A stretch of 64,000 nt of DNA from Aphrocallistes beatrix (taxonomy: Eukaryota; Porifera; Hexactinellida; Sceptrulophora; Aphrocallistidae): NCBI GenBank assembly GCA_963281255.1, contig OY725488.1, positions 6,979,524 through 7,043,523 of the forward strand, read 5' to 3'. Shown here one piece after another: positions 24,131-34,929 of the stretch. Both the position numbers and the translations under genes were made by a program. Under the pieces are notes generated by a model. It did no database searches. It saw nothing but the letters and a program-made list of their open reading frames with translations, and was not told where the DNA came from. The number at the start of each line of letters is the position of its first letter. The stretch's first letter is position 1.

Positions 24131-24652
24131 TATATTTATTTATTTATTTATATATATCTATATATCTCTGTAACGAATTGATTGAAGAAACTGGCAGGGA
24201 CAGAAAGCTGATTTTTGGCATGTGGGAGTCTTTTGGCTATGGCTCCAGTAAGTTCTGAGCTCAGACGAAAATGTCGACTCATCATGGAATTATGACGTCA
24301 TTGTCACATTTTTAAAAGTTAAGCAACACAGTTATTCGGGCATAACTCAGCCATTATAGGAGATAGAAGGCTGAAATTTTAATAGAATCTGTATACTAAC
24401 ACGTCTCACATATGATGCAACTATCATCAAAAAACGATAACTCATCACTTTGTTATGACGTCATAATTACTCATCAAAATTTTCAAATTTGGTGATTTTT
24501 CGAGTGATGTAGATTTTAACACTAAGATGGACATATTTAGAGATGCTATCTCCCTTATAATTAACCAATGTGACCCCAGGCGACCGAAGGGAGCCTCCGG
24601 CGGACACAAAGTGTCCGCCAGCCGCGCAGCGCAAGCAAGCGAAGCGCGCTTG
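24065..24652 (+). mobile_element. non-autonomous Helitron, family B copy 2
   Basis: 5' TCCTTACTATTAAAACTCG preceded by A; 3' GAAGCGCGCTTG followed by T. It carries the Helitron-like subterminal sentence GAATTGATTGAAGAAACTGG and a TTTA microsatellite absent from copy 1, which accounts for its extra length. Opposite orientation to copy 1 (18103-18528). Confidence 0.7.
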
Positions 24653-24817
24653 TAATAATTATATAATCATTATATAATAATTATATAATAATTATATAAT
24701 TGTTATATAATAATTATATAATAATTGTATAATTATTATATAATAATTATACAATTATTATATAATAATTATATAATAATTATATAATAATTATATAATT
24801 ATTATATAATTATTATA
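24653..24817. repeat. TTATATAATAAT microsatellite
   Basis: 165 bp of imperfect ATAATTATATAAT repeats filling the gap between two Helitrons. A similar tract is at 43536-43594. Confidence 0.8.
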
Positions 24818-25737
24818 TCTTATATATTGAAATGCTAGGATTTTTTTGGATTTTGTTTGTTTGTCCGAATTGATTGAAGAATTGGCAAGTCGTAGAGATA
24901 CGAAAATTGGCATGTAGTAGGTGTCAAATAATGAATCTAGGATTAAGTTCGAAAATCTAAGCGAAATTTTCACACCTCTGCAAAAAAATGGAAAACAATT
25001 TTTCACACCTTTTCTATACAATAATATGTACGGCTTCACTCTCACAATAGAAATCATTATACGACAATATTGTAGGCTTTAATTGTAATTAATACTTCAA
25101 AGCAATAACTTATATGAATGTCTCAATTATATATTATAGTGTATGGCAGTTAAAAAGGTTATTTGTATATTTTCACACCTTTATATACATATTTTCACAC
25201 GATTTGACGAATTTTGAAAATTATGCTAGAAACTAGCTTCCAACGGTTGACATGGGGTTATTAGGGGTGTAGATTTCGAATATCATATTTTCAGATCGAT
25301 ATGATAAATTATTTGTTTACTTTTGTTTACATCATATACATAAAGTAAACAAATTACAAAATAGGCTAGAGACTAGCTTCCAATGGTTGACATGGGGTTT
25401 TCAGGGGTGTAGATTTCGAATATCATATTTTCAGATCGATATTATAAATTATTTGTTTACTTTTGTTTACAATAGATACATATAGTAAACAAATCTCAAA
25501 AATATGCTAGAAACTTGCTTTCAACGGTTGACATGGGGTTTTCAGGGGTGTAGATTTCGAATATCATATTTTCGGATCCATATGAAAAATTATTCATTGG
25601 CCTTTGTTTACAATATATATATAAAGGAAAAAATTCCAAAAATAGTTTAGATTGAGTAACTCCAGGCGCCCGCAGGGCGACTCTGCGGACACGCAGTGTC
25701 CGCAAGCCGCGCAGCGCAAGCAAGCGACGCGCGCTTG
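24818..25737 (+). mobile_element. non-autonomous Helitron, family A copy 1
   Basis: Starts TCTTATATATTGAAATGC after an A and ends GCGCGCTTG before a T. It has three tandem modules of about 117 bp (near 25218, 25345, 25480) containing GACATGGGGTT and GGGGTGTAGATTTCGAATAT. The GC-rich hairpin end closes the element. No ORF. A second copy lies at 41479-42370. Confidence 0.75.
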
Positions 25738-26145
25738 TAGTTATTAATTTAGGCCAGAGAGTGATCCCAAATTGCATAATGTTTATCGAGTTAGGTATAA
25801 TCCCTATTAATCAATGAAATCAGTGCTACTGTAATGTTAAATCCTGGATTCTTATTTGCTAATACATTTTGACACCTTTTTAGGGAAGGTAAAGGTGTGA
25901 AAATATTTCAAAATTTGGACCCAGGTTGAAATCTACACCATATAATTGATATACGGTCCAAATTTGGTGCAATTTGGTTCAATAGAATTTCCAGGAGCGA
26001 GCAGACGTATGTACGCACGCCGATCATGACATAGGGCATCTATACTAGGAGCTGCACTAAGAATACCTTTGGAGTGACCAATGACATCGTTGAGATAGCT
26101 AAGTGCCATGAAAATGTTGACGTCATCATAATATTTGATGCATTA
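25738..26145. other. short intergenic stretch between Helitron sequences
   Basis: AT-rich, nothing recognised except CACACC-type motifs shared with family A Helitrons (about 25870-25940), perhaps an older fragment. Confidence 0.3.
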
Positions 26146-26245
26146 TCTTATATATTAAAACGCAATTGTTTTTTGTTTGTGCAAATTCAGTCAATTCACT
26201 AATGGAGCTGGACTATCGGTCTGTCGACCGACATTTTTTTGATTG
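26146..26245 (+). mobile_element. Helitron 5' end fragment
   Basis: TCTTATATATTAAAACGC after an A, followed by TTTGTTTGTGCAAATTCAG. This is the same start as family A, but no matching 3' end follows in this orientation, so it is a truncated copy. GGAGCTGGACTATCGGTCTG is shared with 12806. Confidence 0.5.
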
Positions 26246-26493
26246 TACATTCTTTTGGATGTTTTTTTCAATTCTTTTAGATTGTTTTTCGATATTTGTA
26301 TATCCTTTATTTCCTTCTTGTAGTCATTTTTCGCTTCACTTTTAATTTCAAGCTTGAGGAAAACTACTTACGACCGCTTTTCTGACCTCCGTAGCAAAAA
26401 ACTAAATTTCTGAATTCTGTTTGTTTTATTAAGGCTCCCTAAGGTGGCGTGAATTTAATTTCAAATATTTACATGTACCTATGTGGTTATGTA

Positions 26494-27123
26494 CAGTGGC
26501 GCCCAAAAGTTTGGAATAATACAAATTCTTATAACAGATAATTGTATATATAGTATATTTTCATTAACTAGTTCATTACAGTAACTGGTAACAGTAACTG
26601 CACTAGTTTACATTCCAAGTAACTAATATTTAGTGGATTTCACTTTTGCTTTAATGACAACTTCTATTCGCCTAGGCATTGAGTCAATTAGAGTATGGCA
26701 AAATTCCTTTGATATTTCGCTGTTCCATACTTGAATTATTCGCTCCTTCAATTCTGTCAAAGACCCTGGTCTATGCTCTGCCACCTTCTTTTTTAAATAG
26801 ATCCAGCGATTTTCTACGACGTTTAAATCAGGGGAATTTGCTGGCCATTCCCCTAGTAGCTTAAATTTTTGATTAGCAATCCATTGTTTCACTAGTTTTG
26901 ACCTATGAGGCGGAGCACCGTCTTGTTGGAAGATATGGTTTTTCTGAGTCTCATAAGCTTCCTTACTTCTTTTTTCAATATAGTAAGGTAGGTTTCCCCA
27001 TTTTTTTCAGGAAAAACGATCATGTAACTTGGCCTAGTATAAATGCATATATGATTCATAGTAGTAATGTAAAACTAGAACTATGGATAAAATACGAATA
27101 TTCCAAACTTTTGGGCGTATCTG
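26494..27123 (-). mobile_element. Tc1/mariner deletion derivative with TA duplication
   Basis: Inverted ends CAGTGGCGCCCAAAAGTTTG and CAGATACGCCCAAAAGTTTG, flanked by TA at 26492-26493 and 27124-27125. The 630-bp element keeps only the C-terminal part of a minus-strand transposase (separate entry). TIRs and TSD are intact, so it could once have been mobilised in trans. Confidence 0.85.
26623..26946 (-). pseudogene. C-terminal Tc1-like (DD35E) transposase fragment
   Basis: Translation gives the second catalytic Asp in FQQDGAPPHRSK and the Glu in WPANSPDLNVVENRW, with 35 residues between them. Tc1 itself has 34; DD35E Tc1/mariner lineages are known. The N-terminal HTH domain and first Asp are missing. 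Confidence 0.85.
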
Positions 27124-27165
27124 TAAAAAGAAACTACATGTAAACTTTTGATTTTCTCTGTAACC

Positions 27166-27232
27166 ACATTGATTTGGTTTATCACTCTTAATCATTCATT
27201 TATCAACGTGTCTTAATAAACCAAATCAATGT
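27166..27232. repeat. 17-bp perfect inverted repeat
   Basis: ACATTGATTTGGTTTAT at 27166-27182 and its exact complement at 27216-27232, directly beyond the Tc1-like element. Confidence 0.75.
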
Positions 27233-27346
27233 TTTATTTATTTTAAAAAATCGATGAGTTGTATATTGAAAATGTATGCTTTTCCAAGAGTGGTTAGCGC
27301 ACTTGTCTATGGTTACATTTGGACGGTTCGAATTCCCAAGCATGAA

Positions 27347-27636
27347 GTCCAACGTCATTAAAATGTTCTAAAATTATATTTATGTTTGTTAACTGAAAAT
27401 TTGTTGACTTGCTTGGGATTCGAACCCACGTCACTTTGTTATAGACTCAGTCTGCTAACCACTCGACCATGAAGTCCCATGTCTTTAAAATAATCTAAAA
27501 TTATATTTATGTTTGTTAACTGAAAATTTGTTGACTTGTTTGGGATTCGAACCTGCGCCACTTTGTTATCGACTCAGTGCGCTAACCACTTGGCCATGAA
27601 GTCCCATGTCTTTAAAATGTTCTAAAATTATATTTA
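27347..27636 (-). repeat. inverted partial copy of the tRNA-like array
   Basis: Minus-strand tRNA-like units at 27405-27476 and 27532-27603, plus a broken third one (27347-27357). They match units 2, 1 and 3 of the main array almost exactly, in the same order relative to the family C Helitron end. A further unit, 5' truncated and in plus orientation, is at about 27804-27862. The junction at 27345 falls inside a unit. Confidence 0.8.
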
Positions 27637-27717
27637 CAAGCGCGCTTCGCTTGCTTGCGCTGCGCGGCTTGCGGACACTGTGTGTCCGCAGATTTACCCA
27701 GTGGGAGCTTGGGGAAG
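27637..27717 (-). mobile_element. Helitron-type 3' end, family C (inverted copy)
   Basis: Reverse complement of 19301-19383 with few changes, ending CAAG at 27637. It lies next to the inverted tRNA-like units. Confidence 0.6.
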
Positions 27718-28483
27718 CATACATTTTGGAGCATTGAATGTAACCGTCCGAATCGTCCAAATTTGGTCATTTGTCTATGGTTACATTTGGAAGCATACAT
27801 TCGAGTGGTTAGCGCACTGAGTCTATAACAAAGTGACGTGGGTTCGAATCCCAAGCAAGTCAACAAATTTTCACTATTCCATAGTAACAAACATAAATAT
27901 AATTTTAGAACATTTTAAAGACGTAGGAGTTCATGACCGAATGATAATTTTAGAACATTTTAATGACGTTGGACTTCGTGAACTTGGGGAAGCATACGGG
28001 GCGAAGACTTTCAATTATATAATTATTATTCCAAATTGCAAATTGTACATTTTCAATATACAATTTGGATTAGGGAATACTTGGCTGAGAATTTTTATTC
28101 TAAGCTTTTTACGCTACCTTAGGGAGCCTTATATAATTATTATTTGTTTTATTAAGGCTCCCTAAGGTAGCGGAATACTTGGCTGAGAATTTTTATTCTA
28201 AGCTTCGTATCCTTCGAATAGTAATCGGGGCGAAGACTTTCAATTATTATAACCGCGCGAGTGATTGTGTAAATGATAGGAGGGAATACTTGGCTGAGAA
28301 TTTTTATTCTAAGAGGTAGAAAAAAATTTTTGAACGCTCTTCGAGGGGGACTGTTATTCGAGGAAGGGATTTACTTGCTACTTACTACATTTTTAATGAC
28401 AGTATTTGTATGGAATATTTTGTGGTTAGTTAAATATACTTATTCCAAAACTCTACGTATGGGACCCTGATACGTACTCCTTA
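27718..28483. repeat. scrambled repeat block
   Basis: Contains fragments of the tRNA-like unit (27804-27990) and three copies of GGAATACTTGGCTGAGAATT (near 28074, 28172, 28284). A perfect 20-bp inverted repeat CGCTACCTTAGGGAGCCTTA (28112-28131 / 28153-28172) has a related half-copy at 26432. No gene. Confidence 0.6.
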
Positions 28484-29303
28484 CAAAGGTGGGCACAGTT
28501 AACCAAAAAGTTAACTTCGTTAACCGTTAATCCGTTAATTCGTTAAGAATGTAACGGAAGTTAACGATAAACCGTTAACGTTAAATTATATATTACAGAC
28601 AACAGCAAAATCAGTTTTTACAAAATAAAAACACCAAAAAGTGGTAAAACTATAAAGTGAGCCTTTATTGTTGTTGTTTTTTAGCTAAAATATCTCCTAA
28701 CACAACTTTGATATGGTGTATTTTGCGAATAATGAGGGAGATAGTTTAAGCCTTTAAGGGATCTTAGAAGGGCATACTTACCAACCAACCAGGAATCACT
28801 GGACTGTCCAGGGACTTTTTAGCCAAATCTAGGGATTTAGAGTCAATTTATGTGGTCATTGATATAAGCATAATATATTGCAAACATGTCTAAATATTGA
28901 TTTTAACGACTAAAATAGTAATAATAATTATATCAAGGAATTTTAATCCAGGGAAATCATTTAAAATCCAGGAATTTCACTCCCAGAGTCCAAGTAAATT
29001 GTCGAAATGGGTTGGTAAGTATGGAAGGGCAACATGATTTTATTGAAAAAATTCCATGAAACGCATGTTGCCCTTCATGAAAATCAACATGTTGAGGTTT
29101 TCATCAGACAGAAATGATCTCTTGTCCTTCAAGATGCCCTTCATATTTGTGTTAACGGGCTTGTAACGGAAGTTATAAAATGTAACGGAAGTTAATTAGT
29201 CCGTTAACGATTTTAAAGTTAACTTAAAAGTTAAATCGTTAATGAAAAATTTAACTTCGTTAATTAACGATTAACGGATTAACGGTTTAGTGCCCAGCTC
29301 TGG
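28484..29303. mobile_element. 820-bp hAT-type non-autonomous element
   Basis: Ends CAAAGGTGGGCAC... and complement of CAGAGCTGGGCAC; flanking 8-mers ACTCCTTA (28476-28483) and TCTCCTTA (29304-29311) differ by one base. Subterminal GTTAACGTTAACCG-type repeats fill both ends. No transposase. Confidence 0.7.
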
Positions 29304-29601
29304 TCTCCTTAACCCAAATAAATTGAAAATACGTAAATACTTGCCAATGTGTCATTCCTACTTTGCGCAACGCTAAGTAGGAATATTTCAAAAACACAAA
29401 TTTTTCCAACTTTGGTAGGAATATTCCTCTTTGCTTGGTGCGGAAGAAATATAGGTACACGTATATTCAGACTTGTGAAAATCTCGTTTTCGCCCAAGTC
29501 ATTGTTACATAAGGGGTTAAAAGAGGCACCCAAAAGGTACCTGAGACAGGCACATGCGTTGCTTGTATGATGTAATGTTCTACGTATGTTAGTTCTGTTG
29601 T

Positions 29602-29880
29602 ATGATATTTCTACTATATTGTGATATTCTTACTACCTTCAATTGATGGACCATGGATATTATTCACCCATGATATTTCTACTGTCATGATATTCTTACT
29701 ACCATTAGTTTAGTCAAATAGTCACCCTCAAATTGTGTCGAGCGTCACTATTTAATGGCATGCAACACAATTTGATGACGATTGTTTGACAAACTAAAGG
29801 TAGTAAGAATATCATGGATTAATAGTATCCATGGTTCATCTATTGAAGGTGTAAGAATATCACAGTAGTAGAAATATCAT
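29602..29880. mobile_element. 279-bp foldback MITE
   Basis: Long inverted arms starting ATGATATTTCTACTA with internal GTGATATTCTTAC and CCATGGATA. The arms meet near 29745 (GTGTCGAGCG / GGCATGCAAC). The TSD is not clear. Confidence 0.6.
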
Positions 29881-30260
29881 ATGCAAAACTCTAAGCCGTG
29901 CTTGCGCCGCACAAATTTCGCTCGTTTTCTAATATTGCGAATTTAATTCATATAAGGATTTCTAAAAAATAAAAAGAAACCGATAAAGAATTTTGAAATT
30001 CAGAACAAGTGCGAAGGAACTTAAGAAACTCGAGCCTCACGTTTGAGTTAGTGTTCCTCATAATACAAAAGAAGTATGTCTTACGAGATAAAATCCTTGA
30101 TATAATATACGTTAATGTACATCTACCAGATCCGCTTGCTAAATCTTAACAATTGATTTGCTACCTACATTTTATTTCCACTCTCACTAGGTGTAGAGAT
30201 AGTATTAATCCCAAACAAAAAAGGCACACATATTTAGTATTTAAGAAAAGTCCTGTAAAC
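29881..30260. other. intergenic DNA, nothing recognised
   Basis: AT-rich DNA with no gene, tandem repeat or inverted repeat that I could identify. Confidence 0.4.
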
Positions 30261-31018
30261 TTTTGGAACAAATCTGCCCATCTCATTTTTCAGGACGTTG
30301 TACACCATCCATACGAATAGGAAGTTGTCCAGGAGCGGGACTAATCTAAACAAAAATATATTCACTATACTTATATAAATCATGTACACGTGCATAATCT
30401 CAGCTGTATATTATTTTCATTGGTACGTGAAATCTAAAATCGGACTGGTCTTGCACAGCACTCCTCGACACAATGGATCTTTGTCAGATAGACTAATAAC
30501 TCTCCTTTAAATTTTGTGTGGTGAAGGCCCGAATTGTGAATTATTATATTTCGTCAATAATCTGATTCATTGAGAACGAACAAAATGTCATATCGGACTT
30601 TGTTAAATCTATTTTGCGAAGAGAACGATCAGTTGAAGTTAGAAACAGATACGTAATGCAATACGCATGCAATCTAGTCTATAGATATTCAGTACCATAT
30701 CGAATTATTTGAAGATACATACATATATGTATATACGTGTACACAGCTTTAAATTAAACAAGTACCTGTACCAGCCACGAATAGCAAAATTCTAATCACT
30801 GTACATGGAGATGTAGATCAAAAGTTTGTGAATCAAATTTCACACACTTGCGTCATGTTTAAATGTATGTGAGAGTTGCAATTACTAATACGTAATACTT
30901 GTACGTAATAATAAAGCAAAAATTCGAGTGCGTCGAGGTAAAGAGTGCTGCAGAGAGGTATTAGTATATTTACAATAAAAGCATTCAGGTATCCAAGTGA
31001 AAAGAGACCTCCAATCAC
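30250..31018 (-). CDS. candidate exons of a small membrane protein (uncertain)
   Basis: On the minus strand a TATATTTTTGTTTAG acceptor at about 30346 is followed by a 36-codon open segment ending TAA (LVPLLDNFLFVWMVYNVLKN...). It is richer in GC than its surroundings, as real exons here are. Upstream, 30840-31018 encodes another hydrophobic stretch (GGLFSLGYLNAFIVNILIPL...). I recognise no family, see no certain start codon and cannot prove they are joined. They could instead lie in the 3' region of WDR26 by chance. Confidence 0.2.
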
Positions 31019-31114
31019 CAGAGATTAACTACAAATACAGCATTATTGTATAATATGAGTATGTTATCGTGCTGTTTAATTATGTTAGTTCGGCCTCTCA
31101 AGAGGCGTGCAACG

Positions 31115-33439
31115 CTATACAGCGGTGCTGCCTTCAGAAGAGGTGCGACTGTCGGAACCAGTCCCGCCTGAGAGGGCGATCAGTCCTGTGGTTGTGTCCA
31201 GTGCGTGAAATGGGAGCATCCCTTGCGCTAGCAGCTGACCTAGGGGACCGAGTGTGATTGGTAAGATTCGGGTTGAAGGAGTACTTCCGGTGTTTAAAAG
31301 GTGATGTGAGGAGTGCGGGGTGGATGGGGAGCAGTGCCTTTGTTGCCAGAGATCATGCAGAGGAGACCTCTCATGCTCCATTGAAGGGGCGGGTCGAGTT
31401 GTTTTCTTAGACCTGGCAGTCTGGTCATCTGTTCGTCTGATTCTAAAGTTCATTGTGCGCTTCTTTCCATGAATGACTGAAGCTTGGGATTGCTTGGACA
31501 TCCAGACCCTGATAGTGGCGTCATCTGAGGAAGAGACCAGCAGATCATGTCTGACAGGATTCCAATGCACACTGTTCACAGTCCGAGAGTGCCCGCTTAA
31601 TTTGTAGATAGGTTTCTCTTTCGCTTTATGCCACATGTACACATGGCTATCCTCCGACCCGGAGGCTAAAAACTCGCCATTCAATCCGCCGAAGCAAGAA
31701 TGGATAGCGTAGTAGCCCTGACTAATCCCAGTGTAGTGTCTGATGAGTGCGCGGTCCTCCAGATCCCACAGGTGCAGTCCTTGGTTCGAGAGATTGAGCA
31801 GAGCGAGACTTCCATCCGGAGAGACTGTGAATGAGAGAATGGGGTCGGATTCCTGGATCATGTTCGTGTCGTTATGTGTTTCAAAATTATACTGTCTAAT
31901 CCGCATGTGCGTATCGGCTGCAATCACTACTTTCGAATCTGTGAGGACATTCAACCCCATCACCCTCAGTCCCTCCCACTGCTCGTTCACGCTCCCCTCC
32001 ATATCGCACTGGTAGAACTGCCCTTTGACACCTCCCGTGTAGAAGTTCTCCGAGTCTAACCAAGCACAGGAAGTGAGGGAGTCGTCTCTACTGTGACTGA
32101 CAGTGCACCGAATTTCTCCAGTCTCCATGTTGAACACCATCAGCTCAGACGACTCCTCCTTTCCGCACGAGATAAGGTGCTTGTCATCCGGCGACCAGCT
32201 CAAGTAGCCTACCCCGCCTACCTGAGCTGTCAGGGTGTGAAGTGGAGAGGGGGCAGGAGTGTGGGTAGGGTCCTCTTCTGCCAGAATAGCAGAGAAGTCG
32301 TATATTATGATTTTCCCATCTTTGCAACCAGAGGCTAGTTTATGTCCACTGTGCGAGAACTGTACAAACCATATTTCGTCTGAATGCTCGCGCAGAATGA
32401 ACCGGGTCTCCGTAGGCAGGAGTTCGTCGGAGCAGAAGTGGTCCTGCAGCAACCCCTCGTGGTGCATGTCCCCGCTGATCGGGGCGGAGTGGTGAGGGCA
32501 CTGCGAAATCTGCCACTGCAAGGATTGTCTCAACAACTCATCTATCCTGTCTCCGGGCAGGACTGCGTGAACTGGGAGATACGACTCCAGTCGCTCCACC
32601 AGCTGTTGCCTGCTGTCACCCTGACTTCCGGTCCAATTAGCACAGGTCTTGAGCTCGTCTAGAGAGCGGCACATCATACAGGAGGAGAGCTGGTGAACTC
32701 GCTCCGTCTTGTCCGTGCCGTGAGGGAGGAGTTCTAGCACCTCAGAGATCTCCTCGCGGAGACACCTCAGTGCTGAGATGTCCTGTTTCTCCTCCAGCAG
32801 TTCCAGGTACTTCTGCTCCAGCAGGAGGAAGCGCATCACGTGGACCGTCTGCTGGTCTTCCAGCAGGGAAGAGAGGTCCACAAGAGCCTTCTCCGCCCCC
32901 GGCCAGTCCCCGCTAAGAACTCGCTGGCGAAATGTGGCAGCTAAAACGTGTTCCAAACGGCAACCGCTCTCCTTCACCAACGAAGCGACGGTCTGATGGT
33001 ATCCCATTCTACGTAGGTACTGCCCGATTAGGCGGATGATGTTTTCTTCCCAGCTGGAGAGATCCGTGCGGGGAGGCGGGAAGTTCAACTCCTCCAGATT
33101 CAACTCAAGAAGGCTCTCAGTGCTGCTGGAGATTCCATTTCCGTTCATTAGGGAGTTGGGCGGCACGGCGCGGTCCTTGTACACATGTACTGCTGCATCT
33201 GGACCTTGAACAGAGAGGGGGAATTGGGGAATTTGGGCGTTCTGACCCTGAGAATTAGTTGGTTGAGTAGCCAGATTGAAGCGCGTCTGTGAGGAGTAGT
33301 CGAGACTATTCGGGGAGTGGCGTGGGCGTTTAGAAGGCGGGGGTCCAAACCCTAAGGGACTACTGCTCGTATCACTGTCTTGAGAGGCCAGTTTCAAGGG
33401 GGCTGGCTGAATCGTAGCCGAGGTTGATTTCCGAATCAA
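31115..33439 (-). CDS. WDR26: WD repeat-containing protein 26
   Basis: Subunit of the CTLH/GID E3 ubiquitin ligase. One long exon encodes about 770 aa. The first in-frame codon is TTG at 33439, and a GTCTATTGCCATTGCAG acceptor-like site lies just upstream, so the initiating ATG is probably in an unseen 5' exon. After a Ser/Pro-rich N-terminus come LisH (VIRLIGQYLRRMGYHQTVASLVKESG-like, split here as IIRLIGQYLRRMG and QTVASLVKESGCRLEH), CTLH and seven WD blades (e.g. EIWFVQFSHSGHKLASGCKD, SSDDATIRVW). It aligns throughout with human WDR26. A basic Ser/Thr/Pro-rich tail of about 130 residues follows the last blade and has no counterpart that I know. Confidence 0.93.
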   Translation of the reverse strand: MIRKSTSATIQPAPLKLASQDSDTSSSPLGFGPPPSKRPRHSPNSLDYSSQTRFNLATQPTNSQGQNAQIPQFPLSVQGPDAAVHVYKDRAVPPNSLMNGNGISSSTESLLELNLEELNFPPPRTDLSSWEENIIRLIGQYLRRMGYHQTVASLVKESGCRLEHVLAATFRQRVLSGDWPGAEKALVDLSSLLEDQQTVHVMRFLLLEQKYLELLEEKQDISALRCLREEISEVLELLPHGTDKTERVHQLSSCMMCRSLDELKTCANWTGSQGDSRQQLVERLESYLPVHAVLPGDRIDELLRQSLQWQISQCPHHSAPISGDMHHEGLLQDHFCSDELLPTETRFILREHSDEIWFVQFSHSGHKLASGCKDGKIIIYDFSAILAEEDPTHTPAPSPLHTLTAQVGGVGYLSWSPDDKHLISCGKEESSELMVFNMETGEIRCTVSHSRDDSLTSCAWLDSENFYTGGVKGQFYQCDMEGSVNEQWEGLRVMGLNVLTDSKVVIAADTHMRIRQYNFETHNDTNMIQESDPILSFTVSPDGSLALLNLSNQGLHLWDLEDRALIRHYTGISQGYYAIHSCFGGLNGEFLASGSEDSHVYMWHKAKEKPIYKLSGHSRTVNSVHWNPVRHDLLVSSSDDATIRVWMSKQSQASVIHGKKRTMNFRIRRTDDQTARSKKTTRPAPSMEHERSPLHDLWQQRHCSPSTPHSSHHLLNTGSTPSTRILPITLGPLGQLLAQGMLPFHALDTTTGLIALSGGTGSDSRTSSEGSTAV

Positions 33440-34377
33440 AATTAGTACTGCAATGGCAATAGACAGTTGAGAGAGAAAGGCTTTCTCTTCGTTAGCAATG
33501 CTAATAAATGCTGGGAGATACCAATTTGTGTAAATATAATGAAGTTGAAAAGAGAAATACGGATAATAAAACCTTGCTCGTTCAGCCTAACCACCTCAAA
33601 CCTTATCGAATAGAAGTCGTCAATTGTTATCTCTGCGCTATACCTACTATGATGTCGTTTTTCAAGTGTATTACACTTTACGTAATACCTACTCTACGTG
33701 TATTTTATGTACTTAGTAGTTGATGAGATGTAGCGCCTAACACACTTGGACATTATGCAGTTGAAAAGAGACATGCTATTTGATTGATGGTTAAATGCGA
33801 ATAACTGTTAGCCGCTAATTATCTTATTAATGGATATAGAGTTAATTAAAACTAATCGGTAGGATAACTGTACAATGATGCAGACAAATCTCGTGGTTAA
33901 ACTTGATTGTTATTTCATCCTCTAAGACATGACCTGATGTCTCCTGAAGCTTTAGAATCTTGAGAAATGTAAACACTCCGCATTATGGTAATGATAAACT
34001 CAAAGGGTTTGTTGATTGGCAAACAGTTGCAGAAAATTGACAGCATTTTAGTTTGTGAACACCAAATGCAATTTACTGAACATATAACTTCTCTCGGGCC
34101 TTTGGGTAGTATACACTACTTCCTTTGGAGATGAATTATTGAGGTAATCGGCGATCATTAGTAGACAGTTTAGTTTTTTTTGGAGACCATATTTTAACAT
34201 TGAATAGTACTTTATGTTTCAATAAAAGATCATCTGTAGACATCAGAAACCTCCATTTCTTATTAAAATTCCTATTAATTAATTAATTAATTTCAAGAGA
34301 ATCAATTACTAATACAATAGTATATTTTGCAAGCCTGAGCTTCAGAGAAAAATGTGGATAAATTTCGAGCTATTAGT
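33440..34377. other. WDR26 5' flank and intergenic DNA
   Basis: AT-rich. It should include the missing WDR26 first exon and promoter, which I could not locate. A 71-codon plus frame at 33508-33723 looks random. Confidence 0.35.
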
Positions 34378-34549
34378 AAAATCGACGAGGCGCATGCGCC
34401 TCACCGACGAGGCGCATGTGCTTCAACGACGAGGCGCATGCGCCTGAGATTTTAATACTATTCAAGAATTAATAGGCTTTTCTTTGTAAATACTACAAAT
34501 TTAATTCATATTCTAACATTTACGATAATACTTTTGTATTATTAATGGC

Positions 34550-34694
34550 AGAAGGAGCTTCTTCATTTTTAGAAGTGGATCCGCTAAAAAACGTAAAATT
34601 GATGATCCCGAAGCTAAATTACCAACACAGATGCAGCCTCTAAATTTTCCAATCAATACTACTACATCTTTAAACAAGAACAGTGTAATACAAG
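34550..34694 (+). pseudogene. exon-like segment with NLS in left arm
   Basis: Open frame with SGSAKKRKIDDPEAKL (basic cluster resembling a nuclear localisation signal) and PLNFPINTTTSLNKNSVIQ. In the right arm (minus strand, about 40840-41090) it continues to NNSFDEINSVK. A 39-bp GTAACT...TTCACAG intron-like gap follows there, then DDLTEILELVTNR. In the left arm that continuation is at 36994-37110, beyond the insertions. Function unknown. Confidence 0.4.
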
Positions 34695-34712
34695 CAGGGG
34701 TGTAGTGCTCAA

Positions 34713-34781
34713 ATTTCTTTTGGGGGAGCGCTTATAAAAGAATATAATATATTCTTTTATAAGCGCTCCCCCAAAAGAAAT
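34713..34781. repeat. 69-nt perfect palindrome
   Basis: Arms 34713-34746 and 34748-34781 are exact complements (ATTTCTTTTGGGGGAGCGCT...) around a single A. Confidence 0.9.
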
Positions 34782-34929
34782 CTTTTCGCTTTTACGGACA
34801 TATGAAGAGAGGCTTAGAGAGCTATGTCGCGCGAAAACGTAGCAAAAAGTGTAATTGTCCCCCTTTTTCAGCCTACAGGTATAATACAAATATACGATGT
34901 CCCGCGATATAACTCAATGTCCCGCTAAA

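Noticed and set aside
18103..24652. One 6.5-kb composite element with inverted ends
   Set aside because: Each end is itself a complete TC...CTTG Helitron with its own A and T flanks, so two independent insertions in opposite orientation explain it better.
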